A program made the position numbers and the translations under genes. Positions 26,991 through 34,780 of a stretch of 62,776 bases of DNA are shown piece by piece. Origin of the DNA: Bacillota bacterium (lineage in GTDB: Bacteria; Bacillota; Clostridia; Peptostreptococcales; Anaerovoracaceae). The stretch lies in the NCBI GenBank assembly GCA_030526355.1, contig JAUNDC010000017.1, positions 1 to 62,776 of the forward strand, written 5' to 3'. The notes beneath the pieces were generated by a model. The model saw nothing but the letters and a program-made list of their open reading frames with translations, did no database searches and was not told the DNA's origin. Every line of letters begins with the position of its first letter. The stretch's first letter is position 1.

Positions 26991-28112
26991 CTACACTCTC
27001 ACGGCACACATTGTGCGTTCATTTAGTCCTGTAACAACTCGTATATAGCCCTCAAGGCTTTTATCTAGTTTACTGTCACCAGTATCTGTCAGCATGCATC
27101 TGTCAGGGAGGGATAACAGCTTTTCCTTTGTTGCAATAACAGTAATGTTATCCGTTCCGATTTTCCTGATAACCCTGGGACTGAGCTGCTGATTTCCTCT
27201 ACCGAAAATATGCCCCTGCCCGCCTATTGCAGTGATTACCAGACGGCATTTCTTCTCATTAACCAGCTTCCAGAGCTGACTTTCATCAAGGTCTCTGCCG
27301 ACCAGCATGCCGTTGCAGACCGCATCCACACCTATCAATGTATAGTCAAGTCCAAGCAGTATCATTATGTTTCGTGTCGTGGTGCCTGCTCCGATAATAT
27401 ACACAACATCTTCTTCCATCGATTGTATAATATCAGTTGCAATATAGTCAAGAGCGGCCACCTGCGAAACAGATCTCATTTTGACATGCTGCATCTTTTT
27501 CCTGTTATCTGGTATGGACATATAACCGTATAGTCTGGGACTTATCACACCTTTTCTGTACAGATCTTCGTCAAGATCCATTACCTCGGCTTCCTTAATG
27601 TTCCCCCCTTCTGTCAGAAACTGCTTTGCAGCCTGACCTGCACTTTCAGGGTTTACCGCATATACCCCCGAATGTATCTTTACTCCCGCCGGAATACCTA
27701 CTACAGGAATACTGTCTCCCACTACACCGCATACATTTCTGGCAGTGCCGTCACCACCGGCAAAAATAATCAGGTCCACTTTTTCATTTACCAGAGCCTT
27801 TGCCAGAGTTTCAGTATCCTTGCTTGTTGTTTTAGCATCAGACTCAGGTCTTCCGAGCTTCATTACTTCAAATCCCACTGCCGCTGCTTCACTGCATCCC
27901 ATTTCACCATCGTATGAATAAAGTACAATTTCTTCCGAAATATCCTTCAGAACATTGAGCGCTCTTATCGCCTTGTCGGGAGCCTCCGGCTTGATTCCCT
28001 TCTCGAAAGCCGCTTTCTGAACAGCTTCTCCGTCACTCCCTTTGAGTCCTGCCTTTCCTCCTACGCCGGCAACAGGATTGACTATAAGTCCTATCTTTTT
28101 CTTTTCTGTCAT
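26991..28112 (-). CDS. ATP-NAD/AcoX kinase family protein
   Basis: The 373-residue protein begins KKKIGLIVNPVAGVGGKAGL and has FAGGDGTARNVCGVVG, the GGDGT motif of NAD and diacylglycerol kinases, then IPVVGIPAGVKIHSGVYAVN and YIIGAGTTTRNIMILLGLDY, all typical of AcoX-type proteins. AcoX is known from acetoin catabolism clusters and its reaction is unsettled; NAD(P) phosphorylation is presumed. The open frame extends 52 codons upstream, but GGAG lies 6 bases before the ATG at 28112. A hairpin separates it from the gcvPB-like gene. It may supply NADP+ for the two SDRs, which is inference. Confidence 0.85.
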   Translation of the reverse strand: MTEKKKIGLIVNPVAGVGGKAGLKGSDGEAVQKAAFEKGIKPEAPDKAIRALNVLKDISEEIVLYSYDGEMGCSEAAAVGFEVMKLGRPESDAKTTSKDTETLAKALVNEKVDLIIFAGGDGTARNVCGVVGDSIPVVGIPAGVKIHSGVYAVNPESAGQAAKQFLTEGGNIKEAEVMDLDEDLYRKGVISPRLYGYMSIPDNRKKMQHVKMRSVSQVAALDYIATDIIQSMEEDVVYIIGAGTTTRNIMILLGLDYTLIGVDAVCNGMLVGRDLDESQLWKLVNEKKCRLVITAIGGQGHIFGRGNQQLSPRVIRKIGTDNITVIATKEKLLSLPDRCMLTDTGDSKLDKSLEGYIRVVTGLNERTMCAVRV

Positions 28113-28138
28113 TTTTATCTCCGACTTCCCTGATACAA

Positions 28139-28169
28139 AATCAGAGCGGGAATAGTTCCTGCTCTGATT
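28139..28169 (-). terminator. Intra-operon hairpin after the gcvPB-like gene
   Basis: AATCAGAGCGGGAA (28139-28152) and TTCCTGCTCTGATT (28156-28169) form a 14-bp stem with one imperfect pair, directly after the gcvPB-like stop codon. On the minus strand it is followed by only three T's, so it may attenuate or protect the transcript rather than stop it. Confidence 0.5.
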
Positions 28170-28179
28170 CTGTTTTATG

Positions 28180-29751
28180 TTAGAAACGTTTTTTGTAAGC
28201 TCTCCATGTTGTAGCCAGTTTCTTGAAATCCTCCTCCGAGGATGTTTCAGGAACCGCAACAGGTGCATGCCTAGCCGCTTTATGCGGTGCGGTTTTCACC
28301 GTTTCAGGATCTTCCTTGCATTCCACAGCGATTCTCCTGAGAACCTCAACATAATAGTCGAGATCATATTTATTATAGCTTTCACAAGGTTCCGGTGTGA
28401 AAGGCTCCGGCACTGTAAATGGATGATGTGACATCCACAGCTCAGAAATTCCATAATCTATAAGTCTGTGATTCACATCTACAGCACCACATCCAGTCTC
28501 TTCCATTAATGGTTCAAACGAAAGTCTCGTCTGCTCCATCCTTCTCCTGCCATCATCAAAGTACAGCTTTACTCCTGGCACCTTCTCCAGAATCTCCTTG
28601 AGCATATACTGATTGTTAAGAACGGATGTGACAGCTACCTGTCTGAGTCCGTCGATACCAAGACTCATGCACCACATATATGCCTTGAGAACCGCCTGTG
28701 CATTTCCCATGTAGAATTTCACATATCCCACACTGTCCTCTCTGTCGTAGTCGAGATAATACATATCTCCATCCTTCTCAACAGTTGGCTTAGGCACGAA
28801 AGCAGCAAATTTCTCTTTGCATCCAATCGCTCCGCATCCAGGGCCATCAGAGCCGTGAGGTGCCGAGAATGTCTTATGAAGATTGAAATGCATAAGGTCA
28901 AATCCAGCTTCTCCTGCTCTGGCAACTCCCAGAAGTGCATTGGCATTTGCCTGGTCATATACACATACTGCATCCACTTCGTGTGCCGCTTTTACAAATT
29001 CATCAATCCTGTCATTGAAGATTCCTGTATCTTCCGGATTTGTAATAAATATTGCCGCTGTTTTATCGCTAAGCGCAGCCTTGTACTCATCCCAGTTCGG
29101 AAGACCAGTAACTGGATCCGGCATAAGTGTGATAATCTTGTATCCCAGTGTTGATGATGCTGATGCATCAACAGGATGAGAATGAAGAGTGGTTACAATC
29201 TCAGTCTTATGCGTATTGCCTACAGATTCATGATATTTCTTGACTATCTGCGCATTCACATAGATTGCCTGTCCGCCTCCTGTAGGAAGGAAAGAGAACT
29301 TATCCATGCCTGCAAGCTCACGCATCATCCTGTCTGTCTTGTAATAAATCTCCAGAATTCCCTGCATAGTGCTGACACCCTGAAGAGGATGCACATCTGC
29401 AATTCTCTTGTCAAGAGCCATGTGCTCCTGTACCTTCGGGTTATATTTCAGTGTGCATGTTCCCTGAGAAATGCCCAAAGTATTGTCCGAGCCCATCATT
29501 TCCTGTGTCACACGGCTGTAATGTCTGACAAGTCTAGGCTGGTTGATTTCAGGCAGATTCAGAGGACTCTTTCTGGCGATAGCGCTAAAATCAACTGATC
29601 CCGCTTCTTCTTCAATTTCCTTCTCCAATGTCGGAAGCAACACGCCACGTTCTCCTGGAACAGAAAGCTCCATTACAATAGGTTCGTTCCATCTTGCCTG
29701 ATGAAATTCTTTTATTTCAACGTTTTTCAACTTTATCATTCCTTTCTGCAT
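28180..29751 (-). CDS. Divergent GcvPB-like PLP decarboxylase subunit
   Basis: The 523-residue paralogue of glycine decarboxylase subunit 2 keeps the PLP lysine in MHFNLHKTFSAPHGSDGPGC but has changed neighbouring loops. The canonical DSAHGTNPASGSMCGYEV is replaced by a HSHPVDASASSTLGYKI block, and QPAAGAHGEFTGIQL by LPTGGGQAIYVNAQI. It is about 40 residues longer, mostly C-terminal. The start is uncertain: ATG 29751 has no good ribosome binding site, while a TTG at 29730 is well placed after AAAGGA. It follows the GcvPA-like gene by 2 bases. I infer a PLP decarboxylase for a substrate other than, or besides, glycine. Confidence 0.85.
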   Translation of the reverse strand: MQKGMIKLKNVEIKEFHQARWNEPIVMELSVPGERGVLLPTLEKEIEEEAGSVDFSAIARKSPLNLPEINQPRLVRHYSRVTQEMMGSDNTLGISQGTCTLKYNPKVQEHMALDKRIADVHPLQGVSTMQGILEIYYKTDRMMRELAGMDKFSFLPTGGGQAIYVNAQIVKKYHESVGNTHKTEIVTTLHSHPVDASASSTLGYKIITLMPDPVTGLPNWDEYKAALSDKTAAIFITNPEDTGIFNDRIDEFVKAAHEVDAVCVYDQANANALLGVARAGEAGFDLMHFNLHKTFSAPHGSDGPGCGAIGCKEKFAAFVPKPTVEKDGDMYYLDYDREDSVGYVKFYMGNAQAVLKAYMWCMSLGIDGLRQVAVTSVLNNQYMLKEILEKVPGVKLYFDDGRRRMEQTRLSFEPLMEETGCGAVDVNHRLIDYGISELWMSHHPFTVPEPFTPEPCESYNKYDLDYYVEVLRRIAVECKEDPETVKTAPHKAARHAPVAVPETSSEEDFKKLATTWRAYKKRF

Positions 29752-29753
29752 GA

Positions 29754-31151
29754 TTACGCTACGATTTCGGCAATCGCATCAACAAGCTTGTCAATATCTT
29801 TCTTAAGATGAATCTCAGTTACGCACAGAAGCATGCGCCCTTTCTGGTCATCATATATTTTTGAAAGATCATATCCGCCTATTATCTTCTTTTCCAGAAG
29901 CTTATCGTTGATTTCCTCGACAGTTTTACCTGTTCCTGAGAAATCAACAACGATTTCCTTGAATGCCGGACCTGATAAAGCAATTTCAACACCCTTTATG
30001 CCTGACAGTTTCTTAGCCGCATACGCGCATCTGGAAATAATGGATTCACCGACCTCCTTCATACCTGCCGGTCCCATCGTAGCCAGATATACACCTGCAG
30101 CTGCTGTCCAGAGACCTGCACTTGTGCCTGTGAATTCTGCTGCCTTTTCCCTTATTTCATAGGAGGTTCTATCGAATGAAGCTTCAAAGCTGAAGCCGAT
30201 TTCACCTTCCACTCCTGTAGGAGATGCAGCATACATCATATCCTTAAGCTCTTTGGCGTACTTATATTCGTCTTTAACCATTACGTATCCGCCTACACCT
30301 GCTCCGGCAGCCATATGCAGTCCAAGTGAATGGATATCGCCGCATGCAATAGTTGCCCCATATGCGCCCGGTGCCTCCAGAACTCCCAGAGAAATCGGAT
30401 CTGCATATACAACGAATTCTGCTCCGGCAGCCTTTGCCATTGCACTTATTTCCTTTGCATTTACTTCAATGGTTCCCAGGAATGTAGGATTTTCGATCAC
30501 AACTCCTGCAACTTCATCATTGAGCTTTGATTTGAGATCGTCCAGATCCAGCAGACCTGTCTTGCTGTCATAGGCAATCATCTCAATTTCGCAGTAATTA
30601 CCATCAATCTGAGAGAGGTAATTCTGTGCAACATTAAGAGCAAACGGATTGATGGAAGCAGCAACGAGAACTTTTTTTCTTCCCGTAAGTCTCTTTGTCA
30701 TACGTATGGCGTGTCCCAGCGAGCTTCCGCCATCATACTGCGGAAATGTTGTAACATCCATATCCAGAAGCTCTGCCATAAGGCTCTGATATTCAAACTG
30801 CATCTGACCTCTGCCCTGGTCTCCCAGATCACTTGTGTACGCAGTTACCAGTTCTCCTCTTTTGAGAACTTCATCCACAACAGCCGGAATGAAATGTGGT
30901 GCACATCCTGCACCGAGGAAACAAAGGTGTGTCCCCAGATTCGCATTCTTATCGAGCAGCTCTTCGGTATGACGCTTCAGTGAGTATTCATCAAGAATAG
31001 GTTCCGGGAAATCAAAATCGTTATAAAGAAGATGATCCGGGATTACTTCGAATATTTCTCTTTCACTCCCGGCATTTACTGCATCCATCATTTCTTTTTT
31101 GATTTCCGGAACAGTATTAGGTATATACGGGTAAACAATATTCTTGCTCAT
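29754..31151 (-). CDS. Divergent GcvPA-like decarboxylase subunit
   Basis: A 465-residue paralogue of glycine decarboxylase subunit 1. The overall layout is kept (FLGAGCAPHFIPAVVDEVL, FEYQSLMAELLDMDVTTF, YADPISLGVLEAPGAYGATI), but canonical RGAGAYNHYIP becomes LGAGCAPHFIP and TAYTPYQAELSQG becomes TAYTSDLGDQGRG. These blocks line the active site in the P-protein. AAGGAGT lies before the ATG. It pairs with the downstream GcvPB-like gene and follows the first SDR gene. No H-, T- or L-protein gene accompanies it. Confidence 0.87.
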   Translation of the reverse strand: MSKNIVYPYIPNTVPEIKKEMMDAVNAGSEREIFEVIPDHLLYNDFDFPEPILDEYSLKRHTEELLDKNANLGTHLCFLGAGCAPHFIPAVVDEVLKRGELVTAYTSDLGDQGRGQMQFEYQSLMAELLDMDVTTFPQYDGGSSLGHAIRMTKRLTGRKKVLVAASINPFALNVAQNYLSQIDGNYCEIEMIAYDSKTGLLDLDDLKSKLNDEVAGVVIENPTFLGTIEVNAKEISAMAKAAGAEFVVYADPISLGVLEAPGAYGATIACGDIHSLGLHMAAGAGVGGYVMVKDEYKYAKELKDMMYAASPTGVEGEIGFSFEASFDRTSYEIREKAAEFTGTSAGLWTAAAGVYLATMGPAGMKEVGESIISRCAYAAKKLSGIKGVEIALSGPAFKEIVVDFSGTGKTVEEINDKLLEKKIIGGYDLSKIYDDQKGRMLLCVTEIHLKKDIDKLVDAIAEIVA

Positions 31152-31175
31152 TTTATACTCCTTCCAGTCATGTTT

Positions 31176-31952
31176 TTAATAACCAGCAGTCAAACCACAG
31201 TCAATTGAAAGAGTTGTAGCTGTAATTGATTCTACCTTCTTTGATGCCAGGAACAGTACGCATTCTGCAATTTCTGAAGGCTGGATAAATTTAGCTCTTT
31301 CGCCCTGAGGATACTTTCTCAGCAGATTCCAGTAGTAGCCTTCCATGTCTCCGTTTCCGTATACTTCAGCCTGTCCTACGAGCATAGGAGTCTCAACATC
31401 AGCAGGAGCTATTGCATTTACTCTGATTCCACGTGGTGCCAGTTCAAGACCAAGTGACTTGGTAATCAGTGTAACGCCGCCCTTTGATGCATTATATATA
31501 CAGTTGCCAGGGTTTCCGCCGATTCCTGCATCCGAACTGATATTTACGATGCATCCGCCTGTTTTTTCCAGTTCAGGGATAGCTCTGCTGCATACGAAGA
31601 ATGTTCCCTTTAAGTTTACATTAACTACTCTATCCCATTCCTCTTCAGTCATCTTGTCAGAGTCACCTTCTACCCACAGACCAGCAGTATTTACTACCAC
31701 ATCGATCTTACCTGAGCGTTTAACAACTTCTGCCATAAGGTTTTCGATAGTTGCTACCTTAGTTACATCTGTTACAACATAGTCAACCTGACCATACTGT
31801 TTCAGATCATCTACAGCCTTTTTAAGTCTGTCTTCATTAATATCTGCGAGATAAACAAGCGCACCTTCCTTAAGGAATGATTCTGCAATGCAAAGTCCCA
31901 TTCCGCCGCTTCCACCTGTGATTATTACTGATTGTCCTTTAAATTCACTCAT
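31176..31952 (-). CDS. SDR-family oxidoreductase (first of the operon)
   Basis: A 258-residue classical SDR with SVIITGGSGGMGLCIAESFL (cofactor loop), LADINED with an Asp favouring NAD(H), NTAGLW in place of NNAG, catalytic serine in NISSDAGIGG and Tyr-x-x-x-Lys in YNASKGGVTLITKSLGLEL. It ends with the common LSIDCGLTAGY. CAGGAGG precedes the ATG. As first gene behind the sigma-54 promoter it opens the gcvP-like operon and probably catalyses the first or last redox step. The substrate is unknown. Confidence 0.88.
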   Translation of the reverse strand: MSEFKGQSVIITGGSGGMGLCIAESFLKEGALVYLADINEDRLKKAVDDLKQYGQVDYVVTDVTKVATIENLMAEVVKRSGKIDVVVNTAGLWVEGDSDKMTEEEWDRVVNVNLKGTFFVCSRAIPELEKTGGCIVNISSDAGIGGNPGNCIYNASKGGVTLITKSLGLELAPRGIRVNAIAPADVETPMLVGQAEVYGNGDMEGYYWNLLRKYPQGERAKFIQPSEIAECVLFLASKKVESITATTLSIDCGLTAGY

Positions 31953-32027
31953 TTTATTACCTCCTGAAGTTTATAGTTACAATAGATATAAGAAGTTAAA
32001 CAAAGCATCTTTCACTCATAATATAAA

Positions 32028-32042
32028 GCAAGCAGCATGCCA
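32028..32042 (-). promoter_or_regulatory. Sigma-54 promoter of the SDR-gcvP-like operon
   Basis: Read on the minus strand, 32042-32028 is TGGCATGCTGCTTGC, with GG and GC ten bases apart and the TTGC box intact. It lies 76 bases upstream of the first SDR start. An EBP gene closes the same operon. Confidence 0.78.
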
Positions 32043-32107
32043 ATTATCTTTAAATTCAAAAAACTTAAAAAACGTTGAAATTCAGCCATTTTGTATTTCA
32101 ATCGCAT

Positions 32108-32169
32108 TTAATAAATTTATCATTTTCGATAAATTTATCTTTGTTGATTACTTTTTCATCTTTGATAAA
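32108..32169. promoter_or_regulatory. Candidate activator sites: repeated TTTATCA/TGATAAA half-sites
   Basis: TTTATCATTTTCGATAAA (32116-32133) and the perfect palindrome GATAAATTTATC (32128-32139) overlap, and TGATAAA recurs at 32163-32169 within an imperfect inverted repeat (TTACTTTTT...AAAAAGTAA). They sit about 75-140 bases upstream of the sigma-54 promoter, the usual enhancer position. The same half-sites occur upstream of the GPH transporter. Confidence 0.5.
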
Positions 32170-32202
32170 AAGTAAAATTACGTTGTTTGCGGCATTTTTT
32201 AT

Positions 32203-32250
32203 CACTTCAGATAATTTTTTATCAATTATGATAAAAAATTATCTGAAGTG
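32203..32250. repeat. 48-bp perfect inverted repeat in the divergent regulatory region
   Basis: Two identical 21-base arms (32203-32223 and 32230-32250, starting CACTTCAGATAATTT) flank the 6-base loop AATTAT. The inner part again contains TTTATCA/TGATAAA. It lies upstream of both the minus-strand sigma-54 promoter and the plus-strand GNAT gene, so it is not an obvious end of any gene. A DNA-binding site or a cruciform-forming insulator is possible. Nothing else gene-like is present between 31953 and 32352. Confidence 0.7.
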
Positions 32251-32313
32251 TGCTGCAATCGAAGCTTCTCTGTAAGTGTCGCTGTTCTATAAATAATGAC
32301 ATATAACTAACTC

Positions 32314-32342
32314 TCGACAAATTTCGTTTTCACTGGTATACT
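32314..32342 (+). promoter_or_regulatory. Promoter of the GNAT gene, probably leaderless
   Basis: TCGACA (32314-32319) and TATACT (32337-32342) are 17 bases apart. The predicted start lies only about 3-5 bases before the ATG at 32353, and no Shine-Dalgarno sequence is visible, so the transcript is probably leaderless. Confidence 0.5.
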
Positions 32343-32352
32343 CATAAGCATT

Positions 32353-32814
32353 ATGAAACAGACTTATACTATCAAAGCTGCCGCACTTGCAGATATGCCG
32401 CAGCTCATCTCAATGATTCTTCAAATGTACGAAGAGGAAACCGACGTAGAACCTATGACACCAGAAAAAGCAGCCGCGCTGACACAACACCTGTTGACAA
32501 ATCCCGATCATGGCAAAATGCATCTTATATACGAGAACGCCGCTTCCTCTGCAGCAGGATATTTTATTGTCACTATATGCTACAACGTGGAACATGCCGG
32601 AATAATCGCAAATCTGGAAGATCTGTTCATTTTACCTGAATATCGCGGCAGAGGGCTCGGGCAGACATGCCTTGAATATGTGGAAAAGGAATATGCTCAT
32701 GCTGTTGCTCTAAAACTTGAAGTTTCACCGTCTAACCATGGCGCACAGAAGCTGTACAGAAAAAACGGATACCTCCCGATGACGGGAAGTATCCATATGT
32801 TGAAAACTCTATAA
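32353..32814 (+). CDS. GNAT family N-acetyltransferase
   Basis: The 153-residue protein has the GNAT acetyl-CoA site LPEYRGRGLGQTCLEYVEKE (R-x-x-G-x-G/A) at about 96-115 and the downstream KLEVSPSNHGAQKLYRKNGY strand-helix typical of the fold. It should transfer an acyl group from acyl-CoA to an amine. The gene stands alone, divergent from the gcvP-like operon and convergent with the DUF3267-like gene. No ribosome binding site precedes the ATG. The acceptor is unknown. Confidence 0.85.
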   Translation: MKQTYTIKAAALADMPQLISMILQMYEEETDVEPMTPEKAAALTQHLLTNPDHGKMHLIYENAASSAAGYFIVTICYNVEHAGIIANLEDLFILPEYRGRGLGQTCLEYVEKEYAHAVALKLEVSPSNHGAQKLYRKNGYLPMTGSIHMLKTL

Positions 32815-32879
32815 AACAAAAAGCTGCTGCATATCAACCACTGATTAACTGGTCAATAACGCAACAGCCTCTTGTTTAC
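32814..32879. repeat. Terminator-like repeat, copy 1 (conserved loop element)
   Basis: A hairpin between convergent genes with stem GCTGCTGC (32823-32830) against GCAACAGC (32861-32868) and outer AACA/TGTT pairs. The internal 36 bases from 32832 match 29 of 36 bases of the element at 58.8 kb, although the stems differ. It probably ends transcripts from both sides, with the conserved loop unexplained. Confidence 0.65.
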
Positions 32880-32906
32880 TAATCATATATGCGAGCAGAT
32901 TACATG

Positions 32907-33503
32907 TTATCTTAAATTATAGAAGTAATAAATTTTAGCCCCGGACATCTGTATCTTTGAAAAGGGAGGTACACGTCCGATCGTTTTTAAGATATTCATA
33001 TAGTCTCTTCCTCCTGTTATCACACATATAAAGCCTATCGAAAACAAAGTTCTGGCAAGATACGTATAAGGAGATATATACAGCCATATCAGAAGCGGTA
33101 TCAGACCCAAAACAATGTTCGGAAATAGATTTACAAATATAAATCTGCTTTTGCTCATTGGTTTGTCACAGGAGACAAACATGCGCGGTGGTTTCATCAT
33201 CTGATACAGTTCAACCTTGCTTCCTGCCGGAAACATCATTCCCCTCAGCAGCTCACGCGGAAGAGAAAGAACGCAGCCTATAGCGATTCCCAGTATACTG
33301 AACATCAATGGCGTTTCTTTGATTATAGCGTATTTTATGGAGAAAATTATAATCGGAATCACCATCGCCATTATGCAGTAAAAAGCTGTTCCCTTACCTT
33401 CACGCTCCATCGCCTCCGGGTCTATGTATTTTACGGCATTCTGCGGCACCTGACCCTCGGCTTCAGCATAAGTACTGATAATACCCTTATTTTGTATCTT
33501 CAT
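32907..33503 (-). CDS. DUF3267-like membrane protein with a lost zinc motif
   Basis: The 198-residue protein has about four hydrophobic segments. Its middle, LPRELLRGMMFPAGSKVELY, then PNIVLGLIPLLIWLY, resembles DUF3267 (putative zincin peptidase) proteins. There the corresponding block is usually HExxH; here both histidines appear replaced by arginine while the glutamate stays, so metal-dependent proteolysis is unlikely. It is the last gene of the NhaC-saccharopine dehydrogenase operon, 8 bases after its neighbour. The family call is tentative. A regulatory or scaffold role is speculation. Confidence 0.55.
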   Translation of the reverse strand: MKIQNKGIISTYAEAEGQVPQNAVKYIDPEAMEREGKGTAFYCIMAMVIPIIIFSIKYAIIKETPLMFSILGIAIGCVLSLPRELLRGMMFPAGSKVELYQMMKPPRMFVSCDKPMSKSRFIFVNLFPNIVLGLIPLLIWLYISPYTYLARTLFSIGFICVITGGRDYMNILKTIGRVPPFSKIQMSGAKIYYFYNLR

Positions 33504-33511
33504 TTTGCCTC

Positions 33512-34741
33512 CTATTTTGGCTTATACATTTCTCTCTTCAGCTGTGTAAAGTCACTGCTTGAAAGTGGAGTTTTCTCTACACAATATACAGGCATCTGTC
33601 TCTTTGCCAGTTCTGCAAAGTAAGGCACTGCAGGAACTCCCTTTTCAGCTCCGAACGCACCTCTTTCAGTTATCTGTCCATTGTAGATCATCTGAGCTAC
33701 GATTGAAGGTGGCACTCCTGTATCCAGTGCACCTGCCATGAATCCCCACTTTTCGCTTGTTCTGATAACGCACTCAACAGTGATTTCTTTTTCGATTCCA
33801 TCCTTTGTTCCTGTCAGAACTGCTCTGAGTACGTCACAGTCATTGAGTTCGCCGTCATTGCTTCCATCATATCTTTCGAGATATCTGTTAACAACAGCAA
33901 CCATTGTTCTCAACGGATTAGATTCCTGTCCGCCTACGATTACAGGCTCTTCTGTAGCGAAGCCTACATCTGCCAGGAAGCTGATTCTCTCTTCAAATTC
34001 AGCTGGAAGTGAAAGCTTGAAGCTTGCATTCTTTATTCCTTTATCCTTGAATGAGCTAGCAAACTGTACAGGCTCTGAATGGATACAGTAGAATGCTTCA
34101 GCAGGTCCTATAGGCTCTGTGAACGGAATGATTTCTCTGCCGCTTCCAGCAGGTACCGGCTGCAGTTCTCCATCCTTGAGAATCCATGGTTCCATAGTGT
34201 GCTCTTCCATAACTGTCAGCAGTGAGTACGGAATACCTATAACTGCATCTGTCTTAGTGAAATCACCGCATGCACAGATAGCTTTTGCTTCTTCAATAGT
34301 ATCCAGCTGGCTTGCTGCATATCCTGCCATTACATTCATAGTACCAGGAGTACTTCCCATACCAAGGATAGCTGTAAGCCCTGCAGCCTTGAATTCATCA
34401 TTCAGCTCAAGCTGCTTCTTTGTTACATGGAATAATCCACCAAGGTCTATATAGTGAGCATGAACCTCAAGACATGCTTTCATGATATCGATATTCCAGT
34501 TATACTGAACACAGTTTAGGACAACATCAGCACCTGTAATAACTTCGATAAGCTTATCATGGTCTCTTACGTCCAGCTGAACAGCTTTAAGTCCGAATTT
34601 GTCAGCTACATCTTTAGCCTTTTTAAAGTCATAGTCGGCGATTACTATTTCTTTTTCGCCCGGGCTGAGTTCTTTGTCACACAGGTCTGTGCAGCAGATG
34701 TTACCCTGTAAGCCTGCACCTAAAATAACTAATTTCATCAT
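33512..34741 (-). CDS. Saccharopine dehydrogenase-like oxidoreductase
   Basis: The 409-residue protein opens MMKLVILGAGLQGNICCTDL with a Rossmann loop, continues ITGADVVLNCVQYNWNIDIMKACLE and HYIDLGGLFHVTKKQLELND, and has the C-terminal GALDTGVPPSIVAQMI typical of the saccharopine dehydrogenase group. Members oxidise or reduce amino-acid-derived imines such as saccharopine or lysine. The TTG two codons upstream is less likely than the ATG at 34741, which follows GGAGA. It lies between NhaC and the DUF3267-like gene in a sigma-54 operon. Substrate unknown; an amino acid is likely. Confidence 0.85.
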   Translation of the reverse strand: MMKLVILGAGLQGNICCTDLCDKELSPGEKEIVIADYDFKKAKDVADKFGLKAVQLDVRDHDKLIEVITGADVVLNCVQYNWNIDIMKACLEVHAHYIDLGGLFHVTKKQLELNDEFKAAGLTAILGMGSTPGTMNVMAGYAASQLDTIEEAKAICACGDFTKTDAVIGIPYSLLTVMEEHTMEPWILKDGELQPVPAGSGREIIPFTEPIGPAEAFYCIHSEPVQFASSFKDKGIKNASFKLSLPAEFEERISFLADVGFATEEPVIVGGQESNPLRTMVAVVNRYLERYDGSNDGELNDCDVLRAVLTGTKDGIEKEITVECVIRTSEKWGFMAGALDTGVPPSIVAQMIYNGQITERGAFGAEKGVPAVPYFAELAKRQMPVYCVEKTPLSSSDFTQLKREMYKPK

Positions 34742-34780
34742 AATCAAGTTTCTCCTCTCGTAAGTTGATATTATTGGTAT

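Noticed and set aside
16800..31151. The two gcvP pairs as a recent duplication
   Set aside because: They differ in length, loops and operon context, so they look like ancient paralogues rather than copies of each other.
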